64,000 nt of DNA from Bactericera cockerelli (GCA_024516035.1 CM044955.1:45522969-45586968), one strand, 5' to 3'. Numbered from the stretch's first letter, positions 21,840 through 34,400 are shown. A program made the numbers and translations. Notes: generated from the sequence alone by a model not told the origin.

Positions 21840-24800
21840 GTGAGTACAAAAACTTCATCAACATTGTTTAGATCCTGGAATTCTAAATTCTAACTAATTT
21901 ACTATTTCAACAATAAGTATTGCAGCAGCAATGGTGCTTTTAATGTACCAGTTCTCATATCACCAAATTTAAGCAATGTCCAGTGAAGTGAAGACTTCAT
22001 GATGTTGGATTCTGGCTCAACCTAGGCTGGGTGAGGTCAATGTGGGTAGTAGGTTTGTGAGTTTACTGAAAAAATTAAGCATTTTTGGAAATTAAGCCTG
22101 AGAATGTGTAGTTTGCTGATAAAACTTCCTCAACTATAATAAAAAGTCATGTGATGTTCACAACAGTTTATTGAAATCAAGAGATTCTAATCAGGAGATA
22201 GAAATGTTATCGGCTCTACTTTGAAAAACCGACCTAAAACAATACCTACTTTCTATACCTTACAGGTTATAAGAAAGTAAAAAAATCAAATGATTATACT
22301 ATGGAAAGTTTTCTTGTGTCATGTCAAATTAATTTTTCAAACAAGTTAAGAAAAATCATACTCGCGCCAGTCTTTATTGCCATTCAACAAGTAAAACTTA
22401 ATTAAAAGGTAATCAAGTTTAGGACGCCTAACAAGTATGAAGAAAACTAACATTAAAAAATAAATGAAGATAGGAGTGCAGAGTAAAAATCAACAACAAA
22501 CTGAGCGATCCCTTTGAAATAACAACCGGAGTTAAACAAGGTGATGGACTTTCAACAACCCTTTTCATAATAGCCCTCCATAAAGCCATTAAGGACATTG
22601 ATCAAAGGGGAACCATATTCAACAAGTCGACGCAGATTTGTGCTTACGCTGATGACGTAGGAATCATCGCTCGAACTAAAGAAAGATTAATAGAAGTATT
22701 TAGACAAGTACAAGAAAATGCTAAAGAACTGGGACTAATCATCAATGAAAGCAAAACAGAGTACATGAAGATCTCAGCATCAGGAGACCACAGGATAGCT
22801 GACAACATCGAAATAGACAATGTAACATACAAAGCAGTAACACAGTTTAAATATCTAGGAGAGCTAATAAATAACGAAGGAAGACCAAGCGCCGCTATAA
22901 AGGAAAGAATTCAGATCGGAAATCGAGCATATTTTGCAAACATATCACTCCTGAAAAACAAACTCATCTCACGTAAGTCCAAGATGAAAATATACAAGAC
23001 ACTAATCAGACCCATTGTTACATATGGCAGCGAAAACTGGACGTTAACACAAGAAGATCAGGAGAAAATCAGAAGATTTGAACGAAAAATAATAAGAAGG
23101 ATCTATGGAGCAGTGCGAATGAACGAGGAGGAATGGCGTATCCGAACCAACAGAGAAATCCTGGAAATACTAGAAGGCGAGGATATTGTGAAGTTTATCA
23201 AGTCACAGAGGCTCAGATGGTTCGGACACGTACAACGAATGGAGAAAACCCGGATGCCAAACAAGATACTGACCGCAAAAATATATGCCACACGAAGAAA
23301 AGGCAGACCTCGCCTGAGATGGATGGATCAAGTGTTGAATGACCTGAGGGTGATGCGGGTCACGGGATGGGGTGCAGCGGTTAAGGATCGTTTGGTTTGG
23401 AGACGAGTGGTCGAGGAGGCCAAGGCCCACCCCGGGCTGTAGCGCCTATTGGTAAGGTAAGGTAAGGAGTGCAGAGAAATAAAACATAAGGGTGCACATT
23501 TTTGGGGGATTTCTATAATTTCAGATATTTTGTTTAAATTTATTTATTATTTTCTCATCAACTTTTGTTTGCTTCAATTACAGATTGAGTTGGAAGAATT
23601 AAACAATGCTACTGATGATATCAACAAACTGGAGATGGAATTGGATGTAAGTTATGCATTCAACATTCCCCTCTTTTTGTGGATTTATTATGGAGTCACT
23701 TTGTTACACATAATACACAAGCGGGCTGTCGCCCGCTTTGCGGGCCGAGGCATGGCCGTGAAAGCAAAAAATCCTTTTTCGCCAATGGCAGGTGTTGTAG
23801 TGGGAATTTCGAAAAATCCCGTCTTATTGCACATTTAGACTATAAGACAAAGCTACCTACCAAATTTCAGCTTCCTAGGACTTACGGTTTGGGCTGTAGA
23901 GCGATGATCAGTGAGTGGTCAGTCAGTGTCTTTGACATTTATATATTAAGATGCCAATTATCACATCCCACCCCGTTTTAGGTCTATTGTGGCCAAGACT
24001 TATAATATTACACATGTCATGATGTAGATACCTCTGTATGTGCATGAAATCTTCTTCTTCTTTCACTTTGCCTTTTCCCAAACTTACTTGGGGTCGGCAT
24101 GAAATAATATCAATAAATTACTTTTTAAAAACATATTATGTCAATTGAATTCTGTAGGCACATACCTAAACTAGTTAGAGATTAAGTGCTAACACAATTT
24201 AGGTCTTTTTAACTATTAATTTTTTATTTTACATAACACAATAAATTTTAACCTCATATTTTCATTTAATTTTTTTATTTATTTTTCAATGGAAATTAAT
24301 AGAAAATAGAATAAAAAAGTTTGTAAGATGCAAGATTTTATTCATTAGTGATTTATTTTTTTACAGGAATCAAATACAACCTTTAGAATGCTTCATAATG
24401 AATCAACAAGACGACTGAAAATACTAAATAGACAACTTGGTTCATGTATAGAGCGGGCTAGGCCATATTATGAAGCTTTGGAAATAGCTAAACAAGCACA
24501 ACAAGAATGTCAAAAAGCAGCAGTGAAATTTCAAAGAGCAAATGGTGAGTTACTCTGCTGATTGAATGGAGTACTACCCTAACTGTTAATAAACTCTTAA
24601 CAGTAGGGCCCAAGCCCTCTGTAGCACCACCACTATTCCATGGAGATTGGATTCAATAAAATGGTGCAAAGGTATCACTACATGTATCTGATTTTTTGCC
24701 ATCATTTCAGTTTAGACCAGTTGGTTCAAGTTGTGAGAGGGCATCAATTTTACACTAAGATCTTTTTACTATGTTGTTGTTCATGCATGTCTAAAATATC

Positions 24801-27800
24801 ATCCTGAACTTTTCTTACAAGACAATAGATGGAGTTCTTTCTCGTCAACTATTTGTCCACATTTGCAACTGAATTCTCTGCAAATAATGTATCCTAATCT
24901 TTGGCCAACACATGTTTAAAATCTTTTGGCAGGTATTACAGCTTGAATGTTTTTGGATAGCCATATTCTTGATTTTTTTTTTGAAAAACTTTGATTCTCG
25001 CAATATCAACTGAGTCTTCAAACTCTAATTCGTCCTGAAAATGAAATCTAATTCGTCCAACTGTCCTGAAAAACATACTATCGAATTCCTCATTGAAAAT
25101 TACATAAGAAACAATTATCAATTTATTCCTATAGTTAAGTTTACTAGTGGATGGGGTCAGCTCAGTACATAATTAAAAAATACTTCCGATTTTTAATATC
25201 GGAAATTCATCGGAAGTAAAATGAATAGAAAATTCAAATAATGCTTCTTACTCCTCAGAAATCCACCAGGCTGCTAAAGAAACAGTTGCACTTGCAGAGG
25301 CACGCTTTCTGAGCAAGCAACACGAGTGGAAGTTTGACAGCGCGTGGCAGGAGATGTTGAATAATGCCATTATTAAGGTGAGAAAGTATTTAATAAGTAA
25401 TTTTATCATATTGAAATTTTGGACCCGTTTAACATGAACATAATAGAATAGATTATTGCAGATAAGTAAGATTACTTTAACGCAGTAAACAAATATCAAA
25501 CAATGCACACAATGCAGTGTTTAAGAGAGAGAAAAAAGATTTGATGTATTCATGTCGACAAATCACAACAATCCCCAAGTAATTTAAAAAAATTGAATTT
25601 GAAGAATTCATGCAAATTAGAGCTTTCTTATGATGCAAAAAAGGCATATTTCGGAGAAAAATAAACATAATTGAAGAAAATGCCGTAGGCATTATCACCA
25701 CCCTTGATCAGGCTTTGTTTATATTTATTTCTCAATTGTTACCATGTTCATTGTATATAAAAGATGTAAATAAAGCTTGATCCAAATGTTTATAAATAAT
25801 ATAACCCTGTCCATATGCTGATTCATTCGTCTCTACCTCAGGTCACAGACGCCGAAAATCAAAAGTCCGAGAGCGGCCGGGAGCACCAAAAGAAGGCCAC
25901 ACTGTTCCACGCGGCCGAAACCAAAGTCCAACTTCTGGAGCACCGGCTCAAGCGAGCCATCATCAAGTCGAGGCCCTACTTCGAGGAGAAGTCCCTGTGC
26001 GAGGGCCAGCTGAGCACGCAGAAAGCGCGCGTGTTGCAGCTGAGAGAAGCTGTGAGAGCCGCCAAGGCGCGCTATGCCGCCTCGCTGAGGAGACTGGAAG
26101 ACATCAGTGAGGAGATTCACATGAGGAGGCGGCGCGAGGTGAGGAGATGAAAATTGAAATAATTGCTTCATTTATTCTTAGTCATAGTTTTTTTTTAAAT
26201 CTGTTTCAGTTTGTATCTCGTTCATATTGTGAACCATCTATTGACATGAACATGGACATGAAAGGAGCTTAGAAATTGGATCTGGGCGTCCATATAATCC
26301 TCTCACCACCGTGAAGTAGGTATCAATACCTACCTCAAGGACACGGAATTATTATCTGTTTTTTTTTTTGGCTTTCTTTAAAGTGGCAGGGTTCTCACAT
26401 GTGAGCTCTTCCACTCAACCACTATAGAGAAAAGGAAAGAAAGAAGAATAAAAAAGATTAAAAAAGAAAAGAAAAAAATAGTGGTGCTGCTCCAGACAAA
26501 GCAAGGCGTATCTCGTTCATATTGTGAACCATCTATTGTACTACAAATTTGGCCTACTTTAATATTACTCTCTCTCTCTCTCCCTCTCCCTCTCGCCAAC
26601 AGAGCGCATGTGAGAGTCCCACAGGCCCGCGGGAACCAGGGGTGGGGGCCGAGTTGGCGGCCTTCCCCCACCCAGAGGGTCTCGCCTATCACACTAGACA
26701 CGAGGACGCCCAGAGTTTGGACGTTGATTTCGACCTGGACAAGTGTGACGTCAGAAGTCTGGGCAGCTCCTCGATAACGAATTCCTCGCACATGTCGTAC
26801 GACTCGGGGGACGAGAGTTCGAGCTCCGGCATGCACCCAGAGGTGAGTCCTTACAATTTTGCCACCTGTTCTATGACTTGTCCATGGCCAATATATATGA
26901 GACTTTGTTTGAATAGTCTGGCTGGAGGGACGTTAAACAGGGAGAAGACCAGTGTTTCGCTAGAGGACTATAAACAGATAACAGACTAGCCAACCCTTAC
27001 AAGCCAGGCCAGCTTGCAGTTTCCTAAGGGTTTAATGGCTTATAAAGAAAAGTCCAAGTCCTCATGATGGTTGATCGCACATAGAAATATGTGGTTCAGG
27101 ACGAGCCAACTTTGAAATAAAGTTGGCTGGAGACCATCACTCACCCCTCCAGCTGTAGCCAAGCTGGCTACAACAACAACTATCTGTTCTTTGACTTGTC
27201 CATGGCCAATATATGAGACTTTGTTTGAACGGTTTGAAAATTATTTGGGTATTTTTAAAATTAAAAGAAATTCTATGGGCTCTTGGAGATCTTATAGTAT
27301 TGCTCAAATTATCTAGGCAACCAAAATATCATCAGGTGAAAATCAAATGGTATGGAAAACGAGTTGTATTTGAAAGAAGAGCTGCACTGGCACTTTTGAC
27401 TTTTTCGAGATGTCTCTGTATAAAATTTCCAGAAAATCAATAAACCTTGAAAATCCATGAACAATGTATATTTTTTACTATGTTATTTAATTCATAATTA
27501 TTTATCTTACTGTGAAGGTGGACTCCTCTCATTTCAAATGATTGAATTCAACTCATTTTGTTCCAACAGGATCTGGAAAACTTACGCATGCGAGTGAGAG
27601 AGCTGGCCACAACTCCTGTAGCAGGCTGGGAGTCAGAACTGGATGACACGGTCAATAAGTTGGACAACATGCTGCACCTGCAAGAATGTGATGTAGAGCT
27701 CAAGAAACAGCAGGAAGAGTTGAAACAGCGAGACTCAAAGCAGAATGAGCCGTGTTCATCGATAAGTCATGCAGCTCATGGTAGTCAAACTGTCCGGAAA

Positions 27801-28073
27801 AATGCTGCCAGTCCTGTGAAGTCTCCGCTGATGCAAAACGGAATCCTCCTCTCGCCTGGGAAACAGGTGCCTCCTAGTCTGACCTTTGATGCAAAACACA
27901 GTGGACAGCTAGTCTCTCCTGAGAAACGCAACATTTTAAATAAATTATCTCTCAACTGTAGCACTTTCAACAAACTTGTAGATAGTAGTAGTAGTAATAC
28001 GTTGCCGGTATCCCCTCTAAGCAATTGTAACAAGTTACAGAATACTAAAGATCATCCGTTGAAATCTCCTTAA
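21711..28073 (+). CDS. SH3BP5: SH3BP5-like protein (Rab11 GEF family; fly parcas), 7 coding exons
   Basis: Members of this family are cytoplasmic coiled-coil proteins; vertebrate SH3BP5 and nematode REI-1 activate Rab11, and vertebrate SH3BP5 binds Btk's SH3 domain. Coding exons: 21711-21839, 23584-23646, 24367-24544, 25259-25377, 25842-26138, 26603-26842, 27570-28073. All borders are GT-AG, phases agree, and the stop TAA is at 28071-28073; about 509 residues, slightly longer than the human protein. Family stretches are DPRIQIELEELNNATDDINK, FDSAWQEMLN, KRAIIKSRPYFEEK and SEEIHMRRR. Residues 44-262 are almost wholly heptad-rich helix; the tail (263-509) is Ser/Pro-rich with an acidic SYDSGDESSSS patch. 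A second in-frame ATG at 21768 (residue 20) has a better start context and may be the real start. Introns hold a truncated LINE and a Helitron-like element. Confidence 0.92.
21950..22066 (+). mobile_element. 5S-derived SINE fragment
   Basis: Reads tcaccaaatttaagcaatgt, gtgaagacttcatgatg, then ctaggctgggtgaggtcaat, joining a 5S-like head to the shared central domain. SH3BP5 intron 1. Confidence 0.55.
22484..23465 (+). mobile_element. 5'-truncated non-LTR retrotransposon (RT C-terminal part)
   Basis: An open frame from 22483 to the stop at 23440-23442 encodes the end of a reverse transcriptase: GVKQGDGLSTTLF, AYADDVGI (catalytic YADD), KYLGELI, then RPIVTYGSENWTL and a C-terminal RWFGHVQRM segment. 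The last two are common in RTE-like and related non-LTR elements. The tail is (GGTAA)n. An 11-bp target duplication, ggagtgcagag, flanks it (22473-22483 and 23466-23476). No endonuclease; the frame is intact, so the insertion is fairly young. Confidence 0.85.
23584..23646 (+). CDS. SH3BP5: SH3BP5 exon 2
   Basis: Residues 44-64, IELEELNNATDDINKLEMEL, the first conserved coiled-coil block of the family. Acceptor ttacag, donor gat|gtaagt, phase 0. Confidence 0.9.
23718..23951 (-). mobile_element. Helitron-like element, copy 3
   Basis: Minus-strand copy: A|TCTTAATATATAAATG at the right edge; hairpin gcgggcgacagcccgc then CTTG|T at the left edge (CTTG instead of CTAG). SH3BP5 intron 2, 71 bp after exon 2. 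Confidence 0.65.
24367..24544 (+). CDS. SH3BP5: SH3BP5 exon 3
   Basis: Residues 65-124, with LGSCIERARPYYEALEIAKQ matching the family's SKPYWEA helix. Acceptor ttacag, donor aatg|gtgagt, phase 1. Confidence 0.9.
25259..25377 (+). CDS. SH3BP5: SH3BP5 exon 4
   Basis: Residues 124-163, HQAAKETVALAEARF and KFDSAWQEMLNNAI, nearly invariant in the family. Acceptor ctcag, donor aag|gtgaga, phase 0 out. Confidence 0.92.
25668..25792 (+). mobile_element. Short retroposon, plus-strand copy
   Basis: Head gaagaaaatgccgtaggcat, body with caccacccttgatcaggctt, end aataaagcttgatccaaatg. Same family as 6768-6893. SH3BP5 intron 4. Confidence 0.55.
25842..26138 (+). CDS. SH3BP5: SH3BP5 exon 5
   Basis: Residues 164-262, the long antiparallel helix with LEHRLKRAIIKSRPYFEEK and LEDISEEIHMRRRRE. 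Acceptor ctcag, donor gag|gtgagg. GC-rich relative to its introns. Confidence 0.93.
26603..26842 (+). CDS. SH3BP5: SH3BP5 exon 6
   Basis: Residues 263-342, low-complexity tail beginning SACESPTGPREPGVGAE and ending in SYDSGDESSSSGMHPE. Acceptor caacag after a CT-rich tract; donor gag|gtgagt. SH3BP5 proteins have a similar PRG..VGAE junction here. Confidence 0.88.
26869..27233. repeat. 48-bp direct repeats bracketing a dispersed repeat
   Basis: The segment around cttgtccatggccaatatat...gagactttgtttgaa occurs at 26877-26921 and again at about 27194-27235. Between them lies a dispersed repeat (gactataaacag ... ctggctacaacaacaac) whose inverted relative is at 58805-59030. SH3BP5 intron 6. Confidence 0.65.
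27570..28073 (+). CDS. SH3BP5: SH3BP5 exon 7, last
   Basis: Residues 343-509 plus stop. Begins DLENLRMRVREL, then a short helix (WESELDDTVNKLDNMLHLQE) and a Ser/Asn/Pro-rich end. Acceptor caacag. The last 100 residues show no recognised domain. Confidence 0.88.
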   Translation, partial: DLENLRMRVRELATTPVAGWESELDDTVNKLDNMLHLQECDVELKKQQEELKQRDSKQNEPCSSISHAAHGSQTVRKNAASPVKSPLMQNGILLSPGKQVPPSLTFDAKHSGQLVSPEKRNILNKLSLNCSTFNKLVDSSSSNTLPVSPLSNCNKLQNTKDHPLKSP

Positions 28074-28120
28074 GGTTCTTCACTTCAACTCACACTTTCA
28101 TATTTAAGTATGTAGTTGGA

Positions 28121-28430
28121 CAGAGTCTACCAAAAAAGGAGCCACTCAAAATATCTAGAGAACCGATTTGATTTGAAGGAACAATGAAACATGATTAAAT
28201 CCAAATTAAGATTTCTTGACAACACGGCCAGAGATGATTGAATTTAATTTAAAAAAGATCTTTAAGTTAAATTGAAAGAAGTCTCATTGGATTCAACTAG
28301 AACAGATAAAAAAGAAAACCCCATTGAAAATGTTTCCCCCTTGTTGATATAGTACATGTGTTTTAGCTTTTTTCTAAATTCACATCCGTTCCCTAGGTAT
28401 TTTGAGTATCTTCTTTTTTGGCAGACCCTG
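28121..28430. mobile_element. MITE in the SH3BP5 3'UTR (CAGGGTCYGCC family)
   Basis: Ends cagagtctaccaaaaaagg and cttttttggcagaccctg are inverted and match the termini of 14910-16048. About 310 bp. It starts 48 nt after the stop codon, so it is probably transcribed in the 3'UTR. Confidence 0.6.
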
Positions 28431-28748
28431 TATAACTGTATACCTAATGTAACTTATTTTTTCATACAACTACCATATTTATTCAAATAACCCATGATAT
28501 CATCAATAACTTAGTTTACATATTATGATTTATGTACCAACCATGTTTAATAGTATTTTCCATTATTGAAGAAATTTTAACTTATATGTTTATGTTAAGA
28601 TGAAAAATGTGTTCAGATCGTCAGTACTGGTGGGCAAAGCTAGAAAATTGCAAGTTATTGTCGCATTTAACTCTGTGTATTTCCATGTGGTTGAAAAGTG
28701 ATGGAATTTCTGTTGTACATAGTAATATTTTCAGAGAAATTTCTTTTG

Positions 28749-28754
28749 AATAAA
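28749..28754 (+). terminator. Candidate SH3BP5 poly(A) signal
   Basis: AATAAA 676 nt after the SH3BP5 stop, in A-rich sequence, with T-rich sequence further on. Other AATAAA motifs follow near 28.9 and 29.4 kb, so the used site is not settled. Confidence 0.35.
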
Positions 28755-30313
28755 AAGAAAAACTATCAGGATTTACACTTGATACAAGTTTCATCAAGGA
28801 ATAATTACCGAAACTGAAAGAAAAAAAGAGGATTATACAATTTTAGTTTTTAAAATATAGTCATTGTTTATTACAAGTACCTGAATATCTCGACTTGAAC
28901 ATGACCAGCTAATAAATGGAAAAAAATAAATATTCAGTACACTGACCAAGTTTTAAACAAATTTGTAATCCTGCTTTTCGCAGGTTTTCATGTTTCTTTC
29001 CTGGAGTGTATTGAGTATCATATTTTTGTTAATCACAATCATGATGTCACAATTACTCAGACTTACACTGCTAATTTTTTACCGTACTTGGGACTCGAAC
29101 CACCGACCTCCAGGTTGCAAGCCCGCTGCATGCTACCTTGTATTGGGTGTATTTCCTTATTCTGTTTTTTTTTTTTACAATAATCTTCTGAAAATGTTAT
29201 CTACAACAGAACTTCCATACCTTTTCATCCGTGTGGAAATACGTGAAGTTATAGGGAAAAGCAGCTAACGTTCCCCTATTTTTCAACGCCAGTGTATTAT
29301 TTTTTTCCGATTTTAATTAATTATTAAAAAAAAGTTTTGCAGCAAGTAGGGATTAGTGCGTTTCTAGGATTTTGTTTTACATTTGATGATTTGTGTTCAT
29401 TTATATATAAAAAAATATAGATAAATAAACGTGTATAAACGTGGGTTAATAACTGTGGTGTAATAATGGGTCGCACAAGTCTCACCCACCCATATGTTGT
29501 TATGGGTCAGCCGGTTGTGTGATTGAGGAGGGAATCTCGATATTCATCATATCCTTGCCTGACCTATTCACTAACAATTATGTGATATGCTCCCTGTTCC
29601 TCGTGTTGTCTCTGACTTTATTGAGAGTTTTGATATTTTCAGTTCTAACACAGAGTTAAAGCACCTACTTGAACTGATACTGTGATTCATTTTTAAAGAA
29701 TACTCATCAATAAGCTTATTATTTAGTCAGTGTAAATTTATTGTCTTGTAATAAATGCAGTGAGATCTTGTTCTCGGTCTTGATTATGGTTTGTACAACA
29801 CAACATAGCTTGAACATTTCCACCTTGTCTGATGAATGTGATTAAAGAATCGAAAAGCAATGTGTTCAAATTTAATGTGGGCGTTTACTAAATAAACAAC
29901 GCCCTTTGTGCATGTCCAATATAGTCTTTTTTAAATTTCGATTAATTTATAAATTATATCACTTTAGATGTTATGATTTTTCTCATGGATTTGTAGGCTC
30001 TCTGTCTAGATAAATTACTTTTTACTACCTTTTTTTAGACGAGAATTAAAACGAATAAAAAATATTTATTTAACAACAACTAGAATTATTTCTTTTACTT
30101 TTTTCTGAAGCGCGAGAAAAACAGGTGAGGTGAGATGATATTTTTAACCTTAAAATAGCTTAACTAATAGTATTTTAACTTTAAAAGTGAAAATTTTACT
30201 CTACAGTCAGGATATTGCGGAGACCACTCTATGTATAGCGCTTTTCTTCTGCCGCTTCACGTATTATTGACGGGGAACTAGCGTCGAAAAATCAAAAAAA
30301 AAAAAAAAAATCA

Positions 30314-30645
30314 GCCTCCGTAGCGTAACGGTAGTGACTACTGCCCGCAATCCTGAGTTCGATCCCCGGTCGGAGCAGACTTTTCACACAGAAAATTCTG
30401 TTCTCTGTACATGTGAGGCTGGCACTTCCGGCCCTACCCAGGCTGGGTGAGGTTAATGTGGGTAGCTGTTACGATTCCGAGCGAATGGAGGGTAAAACCC
30501 CCGTCTTAAACCAGGACGTTAAATCAAATAGAATCGTTGGCGTTAGGAAGGGCATCCAGCCGAAAAAAACCAACCTACCTCAACCATGAGATTGAACAAC
30601 GTCGACCCTGCTAGAGCGGGATAAGACAGAGTAAAAGAAGAAATA
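30314..30645 (+). mobile_element. tRNA-derived SINE with shared central domain, copy 1
   Basis: Head cgtagcgtaacggtagtgac (A box) and gagttcgatccccgg (B box). Central domain ggctgggtgaggttaatgtg ... gcgaatggagggtaaaaccc, then a caaatagaatcgttggcgtt and ggaagggcatccagccg 3' part. Other copies: 38560, 48738, 61081. The central domain also occurs in the 5S-derived SINE. Confidence 0.75.
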
Positions 30646-31418
30646 GTATAGGCAATATTCTCCAATATGCATTTAGGATCATTGAAAATAAAGCTTCCCT
30701 TCCTATTTACTTACGCCACAAAACTGGCGGTATTTTTTTTTTTTTTAATACAAAATCCAAGCGATGAACTGAGGAAAATCATACCGCTACTGTCAGTTTT
30801 TATTTCCATTCAACAAGTAAAACTTAAAGAGAAATCAAGTTTGGTACGAGACCTAGCAAAAAAATAGAAAGAGAAAAGGCAAAGGTGTTCAAATGATATC
30901 ATTTATTTTTACCTGTAGTATTTTATGGTGTGATTATTCTTGACACGGACAGCTAGAGCGCCATACGGACTTTAGGGAAACTAGAGATACCAATATTTGA
31001 GGGATATTTTGAGGCATTTGTCTGGGAATTTTCTCATTGAGGTATTTTGTCTGGGAATTTTCTCATAGTCCCTTATCAAATTTGCCACCAAAATTCAAAA
31101 TCCAGTTATCATTTTTCATTAAAATTTGAGTTTTCAATTTTGGTGCATAATTTTAGGGTGGCTTTTCTAAACTTTCTTTCATCTATCTTATTATAATCCT
31201 TGTTCCTTAAAATACCTTGTTCCTGAATGCTCCTTCGCTTTGAGTAGTTAGTAGATTCTAGATAAGAGAATTGATACCAAAAAAAAAAAAAAAAATGTCC
31301 CTAGAAGATCAATACAATTTTGTTTTCAAAGTTAACTTCAAACTATTACACTGCACTTGACTGACCAGCCCTAGTTTTTGGTTTAATTCTTCAAGGAAGG
31401 ATTTACTCAGTCATTACC

Positions 31419-31478
31419 ATGGAAGGAATTTGTGAGGAAAAACTAGATGTGGCCTCTCTTCATTTGGATTTCAGTGAA
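31419..31478 (+). CDS. VPS8: VPS8 exon 1
   Basis: Residues 1-20, [20 protein letters not shown]; donor gaa|gtaagt, phase 0. Assigned by phase and by splicing into the next acidic exon rather than by strong homology. Confidence 0.7.
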
Positions 31479-34400
31479 GTAAGTATTTTTAGCTTCTAGG
31501 TATTGATCCGCCATCAATTATGAACAATTTTGAAATTTGAAAACAGAGTGCCATTTATTGTAATACCATTCATATTTTGAAGAACATATCATGGAGATAT
31601 GTATTGACCTTGATGCAAAGTGCATGAATTCAGAGTTCAGGTCTTCTCTCCAATTACACATCACAATAACAAATCAATGCTATCCCAAACAATATTTCAG
31701 TAAAAACACAATTCACAGCGCAAGATAAAGTCTGATTGCATGCATTCTGCATGAAGACTAACATCTTGTTGGTGATTGATGTGATTTTCAAAACATGGAC
31801 AGTTGTCACTTTGTCACAGTTGAGATTCTGGTCTGTGGCTGACATCCTATTTGGAATTTAAAAAAATCCTTAATAAGATGTACCTACCTGAATACCAACA
31901 AGAATCAAATTGGGAGTCATCTGGTCCAATCAATAAATGTCTAGTTTCGATGGCAAGCTTATAATAATAATAATGTTTTTCTTTGTGTTATTATTGCACA
32001 ATTTTAGTGGGTTTACCACTTAAACTAGGACTTTACCACTTAAATTTACAATATCTTGTATTATTTTTTTTTGCCTATGATTCTGCCACTGGTAGCTGCT
32101 TCACATCAAAGCAGCTACTCATTTTTCCTCACGAGGTATGAGTGGACCCCGAACATCCAAGTACAGAACAGAAAAAATCCTCCCCTGCTGGGAATCGAAC
32201 CCAGGTCACCATGTGTGCAATGCCTAGCACACTAACTCACTCTGCCACAGTGACTACTGGCAAGCTTTTTATTATATGCAACTCTGAGAACTGTCTTAAT
32301 ATTAGAAATTGGAAGTATTGTGTTTGTTTTTATACCCAGTGTTCAGAAACAAACCTGACACTTTTGTTTTTTCAATAACTTGAAAACTGTTTAACATAGG
32401 GACCTGAAATTATATAAGTATGTTTTTGAGGTATGAGAAACATCCAAATACACAGAAGAAAATTATTGTACTGCTGGGAATCAAACCCAGATGATCTTCA
32501 TGTGTGCAAGTGGAGTGCACTTGGCCATGGTGACTACCTAGCTTTGGTGGTGATAATATAAAATTAATATTTATTTTTATTCATTCTCAGGTTGATGAAA
32601 AAGAGTTCAATATCCCAAACAACACTGTTACTCCTACATTAGAGAGTATCCTCAATGAACAAGATGATGTCACATCACCTGTAAGTTTTCATTGTTAAAT
32701 TAATTATATATCTTTATGTAAGATTATATAAGACATATATTCATATATTTTAATTTTTCTTAATCTTTTTCTCGTTTTGCTTGTTCTCATATTGTATATT
32801 AATTTGTAATTATCTGACTTTGCAAAATTTAATGTGAAAAACATTAACCCAAGTATTCCTTGTGGCAGGTCAATATTTTTCAAACTTTACTGTTGGGTCC
32901 GGGTTTTAGTATAGCCTTAAGATGAAGCAAAGAAAAGTTTGTATGAAGAGCTAGAACAACTAGAAAATCCCTAGAAAATTTATAAAATTGCAGCACAGAA
33001 GAGAAAAGTCCTAATGCATCAGATCACCAAAATTATATTGAAGATGAAAATGGAAAACTTATAACATCTGAAAAAGAAATATGCAATACATGGAAGGCAT
33101 AAGGGCTATTTTTCTTTTGGATATTTTTTTTTTTTTTTCCAGTTTTGATATTTCCAAATATTTCCATTTTATTCCAAATATTTCCAGTTTAGCTTCCCCA
33201 CTATTTGTGAAAGAAAAATGCATTTTGGTACTTAAGATAAACAATGGACTTAACCTATAAAAGAACTGGAAGCAAAAGTTTTCTTCTTCCAGTTTGGTTA
33301 ACCAAAAGAAAAATGACTTGCTTCCAGTTTGTCCATTTTAATTTTATTTCTAATGCTTGTCAATTTTATTTCTTCTGTAATTTTAGACTGTAGATTTACA
33401 TGAAGGAATAGAAAGTGCACCATCCAATGGTGGAGAAATACTGAGGCACACAGTGCTGAGATCTGTGTCTACTCAATTATGCTCAGCATGTGTAAGTTTT
33501 CTTTTATATTATTTTTTAATTCACAACAGTCTTGATGATATTTTTGGAGAAAAAAAAATTGACCTCCGACTTTATAACATTAAGATTGAAAAGAAATATA
33601 AAAATGATTAGGCTGCGGTGCGGTTCGTTCAACAAGTGAAAGAAACCTATGTATTGCTTGTTACCTATGTATTGGTAGTTAAATTTATATATTACTATCT
33701 CTCTCTCACTTCATAAATATGGCCTTCAAAAACCCAAATATATGTACTATGATTATGTAATCTTCTCTATATTAAGCACTATGTATCACACTAATTAGTA
33801 AATTTCTTGATTAGACTAGTGCCCCATCAGAGCTCAGGATTGTGCAACCGGCCACAAATACATATATCATAAAAAAAATCCATTTTCAGGATCGTGTGAA
33901 TGCAGGTCGTCCCACTGTGATGTGTGTATCAAGTTTGATCTGTGTGGGAACGTCACATGGTCTAGTACTTGCATTTGATTCCTCTCAGCAACTGAAATGG
34001 TGCTATGAAGGTGATTTAGAACAAGAAGCAGTCACAGCATTAGGTATGAGAAATTTAAATTATCTGATGAAAATGAAACAATAAAATGTTTTCACATCAG
34101 TTTTGTGAAGGCATGTTTTTTTTGGATCTGTGTCCCCTTGATCCTCAGTGACAGACAGCGGGGAGATTTTTCGCATCCTTTCCCCATTGTTGGTTTGTGT
34201 CTACCATTGATGTATCTTGAGGTTTAGAATAAAAAGGGATAGTATTTTTTTTTTTTAAAGATGAGTGTTTCACAGCCGTTTTTATTTCGTAGCCATGAAA
34301 CAGGAGCTACTGTAGACGCTTGTGGTCTGTGTTGTAGCCTGCCCATCCCGTAGTATGCCTCCCCTCTGATGGGCGAGAAGTGACACAATACTTCCCAATT

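Larger units (their letters stand above)
28431..31418. other. SH3BP5-VPS8 intergenic region
   Basis: Contains the likely SH3BP5 3' end, a tRNA-like SINE fragment at 29085-29140 (complement of ggttcgagtcc-type B box), a full SINE at 30314-30645 and an A15 run at 31278. No gene recognised. The VPS8 promoter must lie here or in unseen 5' exons; no motif identified. Confidence 0.5.

Noticed and set aside
25833..26171. 112-codon minus-strand frame
   Set aside because: Antisense shadow of SH3BP5 exon 5.
26378..26836. 152-codon minus-strand frame over SH3BP5 exon 6
   Set aside because: Antisense shadow of a GC-rich coding exon plus intron; the plus-strand exon has family homology and splice sites.
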